DNA of 17,445 bases from DASSUC01 sp035649895 (GTDB lineage: Bacteria; Actinomycetota; Actinomycetes; Mycobacteriales; Micromonosporaceae): positions 1 to 17,445 of the forward strand of contig DASRIS010000200.1 in NCBI GenBank assembly GCA_035649895.1, given 5' to 3'. The translations under genes and the position numbers were made by a program. The notes under the pieces were generated by a model. That model did not search any database and was not told where the DNA came from. It was given only the letters and a program-made list of their open reading frames with translations. Positions 6,484 to 13,461 of the stretch are shown here, one piece after another. The number at the start of each line of letters is the position of its first letter. The stretch's first letter is position 1.

Positions 6484-8217
6484 ATGCTTAGACCACGCGC
6501 ACGCCACGGCGGTGCCGCGCTGACCACGCTCTGCGCGGCGGTGCTGGCGCTGGCCTGGCTGGGGCCGGCGCCAGCGCTGGCACAACCGGCCCCGGCTCCG
6601 GCACAACCGGCCCCGGCGCTGGCACAACCGGTCCCGGCCGGCCAGGAGATCCACACGGTACGGACCGCCGCCCGCAGCTTCGCCGTCCACGTCAACGGCG
6701 TCGCGCGGGCCACGGTGGAGGTCAGCGACCCGGCGTACACCGTGCGGGCGGTGCTGAGCGCGGACGGGCGTACCGCCGCGGTCATCCCGGACTTCACCGG
6801 CTACGCCGGCAGCGAGCTGCGGCTGCTGGACGTGGCCAGCGGCCAGACCCGCACGGTGGCCCGCGGGGAGGTCACCTCCGCCACCTTCTCCGCTGACGGC
6901 CGGCTGGCCTACGCCCGCCTGGGCGGCGAGGTCCTCACCCACTCGGGCGCGGCCGGCAGCACGGTCCACGGCACCGTGGCCGGGCGGGCGCCCGAGCTGC
7001 TCGGCTGGGCCTCCGGCGGCACCGCGCTGCTGGTGGCGCACCGCGACGCGGCCGCCATGGTGGCCTCGCTGAGCCGCTTCGACCTGGCCACCGGTGCGCT
7101 GGCCCCGGTGCTGGCCAGCAACCCCGCAGCCGGCTTGGTCTACCGCGACTTCCGCCTCGCCACGGTCGGCGGTGTGCAGCGCGTCACCGCTGTCCGGGCC
7201 ACGCACAGCTACCCGTGCGCCGGGCGCGACTCCGCGCTGGTGCTCGCCGACGAGCGCGGCGCGGTGCTGCGTACGGTCGGCACCACCACCGACTCCTACC
7301 GGTCGGCGGTCTGGGGCTCCGACGGCCGGGCGGTCGCGTACGAGCTACAGGCGTGCGTGGCGGCCGGGCAGAAGGCCCGGGACCGGGGCGCGGCGCTGCG
7401 CCGCATGTCCACGGTCAACGGGGTCTACGTGCGCGACCTGGCAACGGGACGGGCCCACCGGGTGGTCCGCGGGCTGTCCCACAGCTTCCCGCTCGCCGGC
7501 TTCGCCGCCGGTGCGGTCCGGCTGGCCTCGGACCGGCTCGGCGTGCGCACCGCACCGGCCACGGCCGTGGACGCCCTCGCCGCGGACCGGCTCGACGCCG
7601 CCGCCGACGGTCCGTCGACCCAGGCGAAGATCTTCCCGTCCAACTTCATCCACCAGCTGTGGGACACCGCCGACGACTTCAACGGCAACTCCGCCTGCGG
7701 CCCGACCAGCGCGGTGATGGACCTTGCCGGCTACCAGCTCGCCAGCGAGTTCGGGGTCTGGGTGAGCTCGCCGTACGGGCACTGGTCGCCGTACGGCGGC
7801 TACGTCAGCAGGGTGTACAGCGCCTACGGCACCACCTACAACGCGTACGGGCCCGACCCGAACTGGAACTGGTTCGCCGGCGCGTACGGCTGGATGGTCG
7901 ACAACCCGAGCGTGGGCACGATCCACTACTGGCTCACCGACTTCCTCGACCGGCACGTGGCCTACCCGATCGCCCAGGCCAGCAACCCGAGCCCGGCCTG
8001 GATCCGGGCGCAGATCGACGCGAACCTGATGGTTGTCGTCAGCGGAAACTTCGTCTACGGGCGGTACGGCCACATCGCGCTGATCACCGGCTACACCGAC
8101 GACGGCCGGTTCTACGTCAACGACCCGTACGGCGCCGGCACCGACGGCAGCTACGACGGCAAGAACACCATCTACACCCTGGACTACATGCGCGGCTGGG
8201 CCTTCTGGGCCGCCTGA
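6484..8217 (+). CDS. Secreted beta-propeller / C39-like cysteine peptidase fusion
   Basis: 577 residues. A signal peptide (RRAR-type start, hydrophobic core to about residue 34, cleavage near PALA-QP) is followed by a three-unit heptapeptide repeat. Residues about 60-360 show TolB/WD40-type propeller blades, each with an S-A/S-D-G-R turn (VLSADGRTAAV, TFSADGRLAYA, VWGSDGRAVAY). The C-terminal 190 residues match C39-like peptidases: NSACGPTSAVMDLAGYQ with Cys405, YGRYGHIALITGY with His530, and FYVNDPYGAGT with Asp547 form the expected catalytic set. The enzyme should act outside the cell or in the wall. RBS AGGGGG lies 6 nt before the ATG. A lysozyme-like gene follows 45 nt later, probably in one operon. 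The propeller may recognise or present the substrate. Confidence 0.88.
   Translation: MLRPRARHGGAALTTLCAAVLALAWLGPAPALAQPAPAPAQPAPALAQPVPAGQEIHTVRTAARSFAVHVNGVARATVEVSDPAYTVRAVLSADGRTAAVIPDFTGYAGSELRLLDVASGQTRTVARGEVTSATFSADGRLAYARLGGEVLTHSGAAGSTVHGTVAGRAPELLGWASGGTALLVAHRDAAAMVASLSRFDLATGALAPVLASNPAAGLVYRDFRLATVGGVQRVTAVRATHSYPCAGRDSALVLADERGAVLRTVGTTTDSYRSAVWGSDGRAVAYELQACVAAGQKARDRGAALRRMSTVNGVYVRDLATGRAHRVVRGLSHSFPLAGFAAGAVRLASDRLGVRTAPATAVDALAADRLDAAADGPSTQAKIFPSNFIHQLWDTADDFNGNSACGPTSAVMDLAGYQLASEFGVWVSSPYGHWSPYGGYVSRVYSAYGTTYNAYGPDPNWNWFAGAYGWMVDNPSVGTIHYWLTDFLDRHVAYPIAQASNPSPAWIRAQIDANLMVVVSGNFVYGRYGHIALITGYTDDGRFYVNDPYGAGTDGSYDGKNTIYTLDYMRGWAFWAA
6574..6636 (+). repeat. Three 21-bp tandem repeats encoding a heptapeptide
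   Basis: Units at 6574-6594, 6595-6615 and 6616-6636 share GGCACAACCGG. They encode ALAQPAP, APAQPAP and ALAQPVP, right at the predicted signal peptidase site of the peptidase fusion. Each unit recreates an A-x-A-Q motif. Confidence 0.85.
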
Positions 8218-8258
8218 GACAGGGGACACCTGAGAGAGGACATCTGAGAAGGGACACC
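8214..8258 (+). repeat. Three imperfect direct repeats with Shine-Dalgarno-like cores
   Basis: CTGAGACAGGGGACAC (8214-8229), CTGAGAGAGGACAT (8230-8243) and CTGAGAAGGGACACC (8244-8258) fill the gap between the peptidase stop (inside the first unit) and the ATG of the lysozyme-like gene at 8263. Each carries an SD-like purine run; only the last is at the right distance (8 nt) from the ATG. Confidence 0.7.
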
Positions 8259-8262
8259 GCAG

Positions 8263-9054
8263 ATGAGACTCCAGAGACGCCGCCTGCGTACGGCGATGGT
8301 GCTGCTGGCGGCCCTGACCGCAATGGCAGCGCCGGTGCTGGTCGCCGTGGCACCTCCGGCCGCGCTCGCGGCGACCGGGGCAAGAGGCGCCGGCACGGCC
8401 ACGCCAGCGCCGGGCGTCGAGGGACCCGCCATCCAGGCCACCGAGCGCTCGATGCGCTGCGCCCGCGCCGCCCAGGCGGCCGGCTGGAGCGGCGGGCCAC
8501 TGGTCACGGCGGTGGCGATCTCCCTGGCCGAGTCGTGGTGCACCGCGAACGCGGTACACAGCAACCCGCCGAACGCCGACTGCCCGTACGGCTCCCTTGA
8601 CCGCGGGGCCTGGCAGATCAACAACTGCTACCAGTCGTGGGTCTCCGACAGCTGTGCGTACGAGCTCTACTGCAACGCGAGGGCGGCGCACACCATCTAC
8701 GGCTGGTCCGGGTGGACCCCGTGGACGACGTACCTGAACGGGGACTACCTCGACTACTGGGCGGAGGCCCAGGCCGGGGTGAACGCGATCGGCGGCGGGG
8801 CGATCTACGGCACGGTCAACACCGGCGGCGGCTCGCTCTACATCCGCTCCGGCCCGTCCACCTCGTACCAGGTGGTGGGCTCGGTCGCGAACGGGGCCAC
8901 GGTGCGCATCTACTGCCAGACCCGCGGGCAGTGGATCTACAGCGAGGTCTACCAGGTCTGGACCGACCTCTGGGACCGGATCGGCACCGGTCAGTACGTG
9001 ACCGACGCGTACGTCTACACCGGCAGCAACGGGCAGGTGGCACCCAGCTGTTGA
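8263..9054 (+). CDS. Secreted lysozyme/transglycosylase-like protein with SH3 domain
   Basis: 263 residues. The basic N-terminus (MRLQRRRLRT) and hydrophobic core end at PPAALA-ATG, a type I signal peptide. Residues about 56-165 fit the lysozyme-like transglycosylase fold: VTAVAISLAESWC with Glu90 as the likely catalytic acid, then DRGAWQINNCYQ and NARAAHTIYGWSGWTPWTTY. Residues about 181-255 form a bacterial SH3-type domain (GGGSLYIRSGPSTSYQVV, GATVRIYCQ, DRIGTGQYVTDAYV) that would bind the wall. Eight cysteines suggest disulphides outside the cell. The SD is GAAGGGA, 8 nt before the ATG. It follows the C39-like peptidase gene in the same direction, so both products are probably exported together and may act on peptidoglycan. 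Confidence 0.88.
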   Translation: MRLQRRRLRTAMVLLAALTAMAAPVLVAVAPPAALAATGARGAGTATPAPGVEGPAIQATERSMRCARAAQAAGWSGGPLVTAVAISLAESWCTANAVHSNPPNADCPYGSLDRGAWQINNCYQSWVSDSCAYELYCNARAAHTIYGWSGWTPWTTYLNGDYLDYWAEAQAGVNAIGGGAIYGTVNTGGGSLYIRSGPSTSYQVVGSVANGATVRIYCQTRGQWIYSEVYQVWTDLWDRIGTGQYVTDAYVYTGSNGQVAPSC

Positions 9055-9094
9055 AATGGGGGCCTCCAGCCGCTAGGCGCGACAGGTGGGCGGG

Positions 9095-9148
9095 GGCGTC
9101 CGGCTGGCGGAAGGCGTCCGGCTGGGGGGAGGCGCCCGGCTGGCGGGA
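9095..9148. repeat. Three 18-bp tandem repeats
   Basis: Units at 9095-9112, 9113-9130 and 9131-9148 share GGCG(T/C)CCGGCTGG; a degenerate further copy follows. They lie in the 194-bp gap between the lysozyme-like and reductase genes, where no frame looks coding. With period 18 and no spacers this is a simple tandem repeat. Confidence 0.8.
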
Positions 9149-9236
9149 CGGCACCGGCCACCTGCCCCGCCAGCCGGGTCCCCATGCCGGAGGTCCCGGC
9201 CCGCCGCTCGCGCGGCACGCAGCCGCCGGCCTGCAC

Positions 9237-9242
9237 TAGCGT
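9237..9242 (+). promoter_or_regulatory. -10 element of a leaderless promoter
   Basis: TAGCGT fits the actinobacterial TANNNT -10 consensus and lies 6 nt before the GTG start at 9249, which would place transcription start on the start codon itself. There is no usable Shine-Dalgarno before that GTG, which supports leaderless initiation. Confidence 0.55.
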
Positions 9243-9248
9243 GAGGCG

Positions 9249-10487
9249 GTGGACAGAGACCGCGACCTGGATGTGGTTGTCTTCGGCGCGACCGGGTACG
9301 TGGGCCGGCTGGTCGCCGAATATCTTGCCGGGCACGCACCACCTGAGGTGCGGGTCGGCCTCGCCGGGCGGTCGGCGCAGCGCCTCGCCAGCCTGCGCAC
9401 CCGGCTGGGCGGCGCAGCCGCCACCTGGCCGCTGCTGGTGGCCGACGCGGCCGACCCGGGCTCTCTCGCCAAGCTCGCCCAGGCCACCCGCGTCGTGGCC
9501 ACCACCGTGGGCCCGTACCTGCGGCACGGGCTCCCTCTGGTGGAGGCGTGTGCCACCACCGGCACCGACTACGCCGACCTCACCGGCGAGGTGCTCTTCG
9601 TCCGGGACAGCATCGACCGCTACCACGCCCTGGCCACCCGCACCGGGGCGCGCATCGTGCACTGCTGCGGCGTTGACTCGGTCCCCTCGGACCTCGGGGT
9701 GCTCCTGCTGCACCAGGCGGCCCGGGCCGACGGGGCCGGCGAGCTGACCGGCACCACGCTGGTGGTGCGGGCGTTCAAGGGCGGCTTCAGCGGAGGGACG
9801 CTGGCCAGCGGCAAGGTCGAGCTCGACGAGATCCGCTCGAGCAGGCACCGCCGGCGGGTCGTCGCCGACCCGTACGCGCTCAGCCCCCAGCGCGACGCGG
9901 AGCCGCAGCTGGGCGACGAGCGTGACCTGGCGTGGGTCGAGCACGACCCCGGTCTGGGCATCTGGACCGGCCCGTTCCTCATGGCGGGCATCAACACCCG
10001 GGTCGTCCGGCGCAGCAACGCCCTGCAGGGCTGGGCGTACGGCCGGCGGTTCCGGTACCGGGAGGTGACCGGCTTCGGCACCGGCCCGGCGGCCCGGCTG
10101 CGGGCCGCGACCACCGCCGCCGGCCTCGGCGCGCTGCGGGCCGGGCTGGCCTTCCGGCCGTCCCGCGCGCTGCTCGACCGGTTCCTGCCGGCGCCCGGCG
10201 AGGGACCCAGCGAGGAGACCCGCCGCACCGGCTTCCTCCGCATGGACATCCACGCGGGTACGGCGACCGGCGCGCGCTACCGGTGCCGGGTCGCCGCGCA
10301 GGGCGACCCGGGCTACGCCGCCACCTCCGTGATGTTCGGCGAGACCGCGCTCTGCCTGGCGCTGGACCGGGACCGGCTGCCGAGCACGGCCGGCGTGCTC
10401 ACCCCGGCGACCGCGCTCGGCAGCGCACTTGTCGACCGGCTCCGGGCGGCCGGCCAGACGCTCACCGCTGAGCGGACCGGCGGGTAG
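9249..10487 (+). CDS. Saccharopine dehydrogenase-like / trans-acting enoyl reductase family protein
   Basis: 412 residues. The N-terminal Rossmann segment DVVVFGATGYVGRLVAEYL has the G-x-x-G-x-x-G NAD(P) loop. Then come VGLAGRSAQRLASL, VVATTVGPYLRHGLPLVEAC and TDYADLTGEVLFVRDSI, in the order seen in actinobacterial saccharopine-dehydrogenase-like reductases. Mycobacterial relatives include the trans-acting enoyl reductase of phthiocerol lipid synthesis and paralogues of unknown role. HCCGVDSVPSDLGVLLLHQ and SVMFGETALCLALD are further family blocks. The start is GTG at 9249, because conservation begins within ten residues and a -10 element lies just upstream. The substrate is probably a lipid or polyketide intermediate (inference). 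It stands alone; the following VOC-like frame is broken. Confidence 0.88.
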   Translation: MDRDRDLDVVVFGATGYVGRLVAEYLAGHAPPEVRVGLAGRSAQRLASLRTRLGGAAATWPLLVADAADPGSLAKLAQATRVVATTVGPYLRHGLPLVEACATTGTDYADLTGEVLFVRDSIDRYHALATRTGARIVHCCGVDSVPSDLGVLLLHQAARADGAGELTGTTLVVRAFKGGFSGGTLASGKVELDEIRSSRHRRRVVADPYALSPQRDAEPQLGDERDLAWVEHDPGLGIWTGPFLMAGINTRVVRRSNALQGWAYGRRFRYREVTGFGTGPAARLRAATTAAGLGALRAGLAFRPSRALLDRFLPAPGEGPSEETRRTGFLRMDIHAGTATGARYRCRVAAQGDPGYAATSVMFGETALCLALDRDRLPSTAGVLTPATALGSALVDRLRAAGQTLTAERTGG

Positions 10488-10528
10488 CCACGACCGCCGC
10501 GGCCGCTTCACCGTGCCGCGTTGGTCCG

Positions 10529-10702
10529 TGGACGATCGTGCTCGGCGCACCCGACGCCCGCGATCTGGCGGCGTTCTACCGCCGGCTGCTCGGGTGGGGG
10601 GTGGTGCAGGACGAGCCCGGCTGGGTCAAGCTCGGCGCGCCGGAGGGCGGCCCCGGGCTGTCGTTCCAGACCGAGACCGGGTACGTACGCCCGGCCTGGC
10701 CG
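10529..10702 (+). pseudogene. Glyoxalase/VOC family fragment, C-terminal half missing
   Basis: One frame reads WTIVLGAPDARDLAAFYRRL, LGWGVVQDEPGWVKLGAPEG and GPGLSFQTETGYVRPAWP. This is the first beta-alpha-beta-beta module of a glyoxalase-like (VOC) protein, including the metal-side strand and the DARDLAAFYRRLLGW helix. A full gene would continue for about 60-70 more residues with a second module (HLDIEVDDL type). Instead the sequence changes character at about 10702 and meets the 3' end of the converging HAD gene at 10733. No ATG precedes the domain in frame; a GTG at 10538 is the only candidate. It follows the reductase gene by about 40 bp. Loss of both the start and the second half points to a dead gene. 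Confidence 0.65.
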
Positions 10703-10732
10703 GCTATGACGCCTGCCCCGCGGGCCCGGCCG

Positions 10733-11386
10733 TCAGCTCAGCGCCTGCACGGCGGGGACGGTCAGCCCGGCCAGGTCGTCGAGCACGAGCCGGGCGCCGG
10801 CGAGCGCGTCCGGGTCGGGCGGGTAGCGCGGGTGCGGCACGGCCACGACCACCGCACCGGCGGCGTGGGCTGAGCGCAGCCCGTTGCTGGAGTCCTCCAC
10901 CGCCACGCAAGCCGCCGGCGCCACGCCGAGCTTGCCCGCCACGGCCAGATAGACATCTGGCGCCGGCTTGCCGCGGCTGACCTCCTCTGTGGACACCGTC
11001 ACCGCGAATGCCGACGACAGCCCGCTGGCGTCGAGCACCTGGTCGATCAGGGGCCGGGCAGAGGAGCTGGCCAGCCCGAGCGGCCACCGCTCACCCATCC
11101 GCCGCACCGCCTCGACCGCGCCGGGCAGCAACGGCAGCCGGGTCCGGTAGGCGGCGCCGACCCGTTCCACCACGACCGCGGCCACCTCCTCCGGGTCAGC
11201 ACCCACGCCCAGCTCCCGGCTGAGGTAGCCGGCCCACTCGGGCGTGCTCATGCCCATGATCCGCCGCTGGCTGTCCGGCAGCCACCGGCCACCGCGCTCG
11301 GCAACGTAGGACCTGCGTACCTGCTCCCAGACCGGCTCGGAGTCGACCAGCACCCCGTCCAGGTCGAAGATCACCGCATCCACCAC
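10733..11386 (-). CDS. HAD superfamily phosphatase/phosphomutase
   Basis: 217 residues with all four HAD motifs. Motif I is IFDLDGVLVDSEPVW with the nucleophile Asp and general acid Asp. Motif II is the Ser in LGLASSSARPL. Motif III is the Lys in SRGKPAPDVYLA. Motif IV is VAVEDSSNGLRSAHAAG. The helical cap between motifs I and II (about residues 15-80) is that of subfamily IA, as in beta-phosphoglucomutases and sugar phosphate phosphatases. The substrate is a small phosphorylated metabolite, not predictable further. The start is taken as the first of two adjacent GTG codons at 11386, with GGAGGAGG ending 8 nt upstream; the frame stays open upstream to 11461 but without family sequence. It is divergent from the SGNH-like gene across 89 bp. 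Confidence 0.9.
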   Translation of the reverse strand: MVDAVIFDLDGVLVDSEPVWEQVRRSYVAERGGRWLPDSQRRIMGMSTPEWAGYLSRELGVGADPEEVAAVVVERVGAAYRTRLPLLPGAVEAVRRMGERWPLGLASSSARPLIDQVLDASGLSSAFAVTVSTEEVSRGKPAPDVYLAVAGKLGVAPAACVAVEDSSNGLRSAHAAGAVVVAVPHPRYPPDPDALAGARLVLDDLAGLTVPAVQALS

Positions 11387-11463
11387 AGCACCATCCTCCT
11401 CCCGGGCACCGACCGAGCTGGCGCATCCTGGCCAACACCGGCCGCCGGCCCGAGGTACCACAT

Positions 11464-11469
11464 TAGACT
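11464..11469 (+). promoter_or_regulatory. -10 element of a leaderless promoter
   Basis: TAGACT matches TANNNT and ends 6 nt before the ATG at 11476. The spacer GCCGCC has no Shine-Dalgarno, so the transcript probably starts at the ATG. No -35 hexamer is evident. Confidence 0.55.
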
Positions 11470-11475
11470 GCCGCC

Positions 11476-12486
11476 ATGACAGCGCTGTATCTACACAGGT
11501 TGCTGGTTGTCACCGCGTTGACCGCGCTGTCTGTGGTCGCACCGGGTGCCGCCGGCGTGGCGGTCGCCGCGGACTGCACCCGTACGCACACCGGCAGGGT
11601 GCCACTGGACGACCTCGGCTCCGGCACGTACCTCGGCCGGCAGGGCGGCCTCTACCCGGATGGCGTGAACACCCGCCCGGCAGCGCACGACCAGGCGGGC
11701 ATCGCCCTGGCCACCAACCAGGTCGTCCCGCGCAACGCCGCAGGGCAGCCCGACCCGGTCTCCGGCAAGGTCGTGCTGCTGTCCATCGGGATGTCCAACA
11801 CCACCCAGGAGTTCCAGCGGTTCATCCAGGTCGCCGCGGGCGTGCCCGGCCGGGACCCGCACCTCGTGGTCGTGGACGGCGCGCAGGGCGGCAAGGACGC
11901 GGTGGCCTGGTCCAGCCCGACCAGCACCACGTGGACCGTCGTGGCGCAGCGCCTGGCCGCCGCCGGGGTGACCGCCCAGCAGGTGCAGGTCGTCTGGCTC
12001 AAGCAGCAGATCAGCGGCGACGCGCTCGGCACGTTCCCGGAGGGGGCGCAGACGCTGCGCGACCGGCTGCGCGACATCGTGACCATCGCGCGGGCCAAGT
12101 ACCCGAACCTGCGGGTCGCCCACCTGTCCAGCCGCACGTACGGCGACTACCACGGCGCGCAGCGCGGCAAGGGCGCGTACGAGTCGGCGTTCGCCGTGAA
12201 GCTGCTCATCGCCAACCAGATCAGCGGCGACCCGCGGCTGAGCTACACGGGCACGAGCCCGGTCGCACCGTGGCTGGCCTGGGGGCCGTACCTGTGGGCC
12301 GATGGCCTCGGCGCCGACGGCGTGCCCGGCGGCATACCTGGCCGCAGCGACGGGCTCGAGTGGGCCTGCGGCGACTTCCAGACCGACGGCATCCACCCCT
12401 CCGCGTCCGGCAAGGACAAGGTGGCGGGGGCGCTCGTCGAGTTCTACACCAGCGACACCACGGCGACACCATGGTTCCTCGGCTAG
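11476..12486 (+). CDS. Secreted SGNH/GDSL-hydrolase-like protein
   Basis: 336 residues with a signal peptide (hydrophobic core LLVVTALTALSVVAPGAAG, cleavage near AVA-ADC). The mature part shows an SGNH-type layout: VVLLSIGMSNTTQEF in place of the usual GDS block (Ser107), VVVDGAQGGKDAVAW as the glycine block, VAHLSSRTYGDY, and TDGIHPSASGKDKVAGALV as the D-x-x-H block with Asp304 and His307. The unusual first block (GMSN, not GDSL) leaves catalysis uncertain, although the Ser and the Asp/His pair are present. Members hydrolyse esters, often acetyl groups on carbohydrates, or have lost activity. It is monocistronic, and the leaderless promoter lies 6 nt before the ATG. Confidence 0.8.
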   Translation: MTALYLHRLLVVTALTALSVVAPGAAGVAVAADCTRTHTGRVPLDDLGSGTYLGRQGGLYPDGVNTRPAAHDQAGIALATNQVVPRNAAGQPDPVSGKVVLLSIGMSNTTQEFQRFIQVAAGVPGRDPHLVVVDGAQGGKDAVAWSSPTSTTWTVVAQRLAAAGVTAQQVQVVWLKQQISGDALGTFPEGAQTLRDRLRDIVTIARAKYPNLRVAHLSSRTYGDYHGAQRGKGAYESAFAVKLLIANQISGDPRLSYTGTSPVAPWLAWGPYLWADGLGADGVPGGIPGRSDGLEWACGDFQTDGIHPSASGKDKVAGALVEFYTSDTTATPWFLG

Positions 12487-12617
12487 CTCGAACACAGCGG
12501 TCTCCACGCCGGCCCTGCGCAGGCCCGCCACCAGACCAGCCGTCCGCTACCCAGGCCACGGCCGTGCAGACCGCCACACCACAGGCACCCAGCAGGCTGT
12601 CCGCCCTGGCGGCGCCT

Positions 12618-13135
12618 CAGTCTGCTTCCTCGGGCCCTACCTGAACGAGTGCCGGCTCGGCACGGCCGGCACCTACACGGTGACCGTGTCGCTCTACTTC
12701 CCGACCGGGAGCAGCAGCTACACCCTCTCGGTGGAGTCGATGCGGGCGCCGTCGGAGTGCGCCAACCTTCCGGAGAGCTTCTTCTCCCTCGCCTCGGACG
12801 GCCGTACCGGCACTCTGCCGGCCGGCCTGGCGGCCTACTGCTACAAGTTCAACCAGCCCACCGGCACCGTGCTGCACCTGGCGGCCGTCTGCTTCTCGAT
12901 CCCCGCCGACCAGCACGCCGCCCGGGAGACCTTCACCTGGCGGCGGACCTCGGGCACTGGTGACGCCCGCATGTCGGTCTTCAGCGAGGAGGGTTACCGG
13001 TACTGCGGCCCGACCGGCTACTACGTCGAGCGTACGATCATCTGCTGGCGCCTGGTAGGGGGCCGGCCCGTCACCCTCGCCGGCCGGCAACGCATCACGC
13101 CGACGCTGCCGGTGAGCGGCCGCCGCAACAGCTAG
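12618..13135 (+). pseudogene. 3' fragment of a secreted repeat-domain protein
   Basis: After the SGNH-like stop a frame stays open to TAG at 13133-13135. It reads CFLGPYLNECRLGTAGTYTV, SLYFPTGSSSYTLSVESM, PESFFSLASDGRTGTLPAG and AAYCYKFNQPTGTVLHL, then a less regular C-terminus. The TYTVTVSLYF and SSSYTLSVES strands look like a beta-sandwich repeat of secreted actinomycete proteins, and the cysteines fit export. No ATG or GTG stands before the domain in this frame, and there is no signal peptide, so the 5' part is gone. The exact family is not recognised. The alternative, an expressed small protein from the inner ATG near 12740, is unlikely because it would start inside a strand. Confidence 0.5.
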
Positions 13136-13461
13136 ACCGCGCCAGGGCCACCGCTCGCCTGGACAGCAGGGCTCGCAGGATGAGGCTTGCCTTCTCCAGC
13201 AACCCTTCGGGTAGGCGGGTACCACCGATCGTGACGCCAGCCGAGCCGCACGAGCCCGCGAGACAAAGTGGCCGTAACGCCGATCTGGATGAGCGGGTGG
13301 CACAGTGCGGTGGTGGCCCGCGCGTACGGATACCCGCGGTCGTCGGGGTCCGCGACGCCACCACCCAGATCACCACCGGCAGCGGGTCATAGCCGGCGGC
13401 ACCGCCGGCATGGTCTGCATCGGCTGACCGTGCCGGTCCACGCGCGGTGCGCCGGTTGCGG
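13136..13461. other. Intergenic stretch between converging genes
   Basis: 326 bp with no recognised gene; open frames here have no ribosome binding site or family resemblance. It holds the inverted repeat GCCGGCGG-CA-CCGCCGGC at 13392-13409, a possible terminator for the minus-strand HAF gene that ends at 13462. Confidence 0.5.

Noticed and set aside
6574..6636. CRISPR-like array (also considered at 9095-9148)
   Set aside because: Units are directly adjacent with no spacers; one set is coding, the other a simple tandem repeat.
7345..8691. 448-codon minus-strand frame and the 461-codon plus frame at 7215-8600
   Set aside because: Both overlap the propeller/C39 and lysozyme genes in other frames; they have no signal, domain or SD.
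9015..10550. 511-codon minus-strand frame
   Set aside because: Antisense to the reductase gene; its composition (runs of RPG, AGR, PPAG) is the GC-rich shadow of that gene, and the tandem repeat gives its periodic C-terminus.
13136..13461. Possible small protein or transposase relic on the minus strand
   Set aside because: Translations such as LPEGLLEKASLILRALLS look plausible but lead to no recognisable family and have no start or SD.
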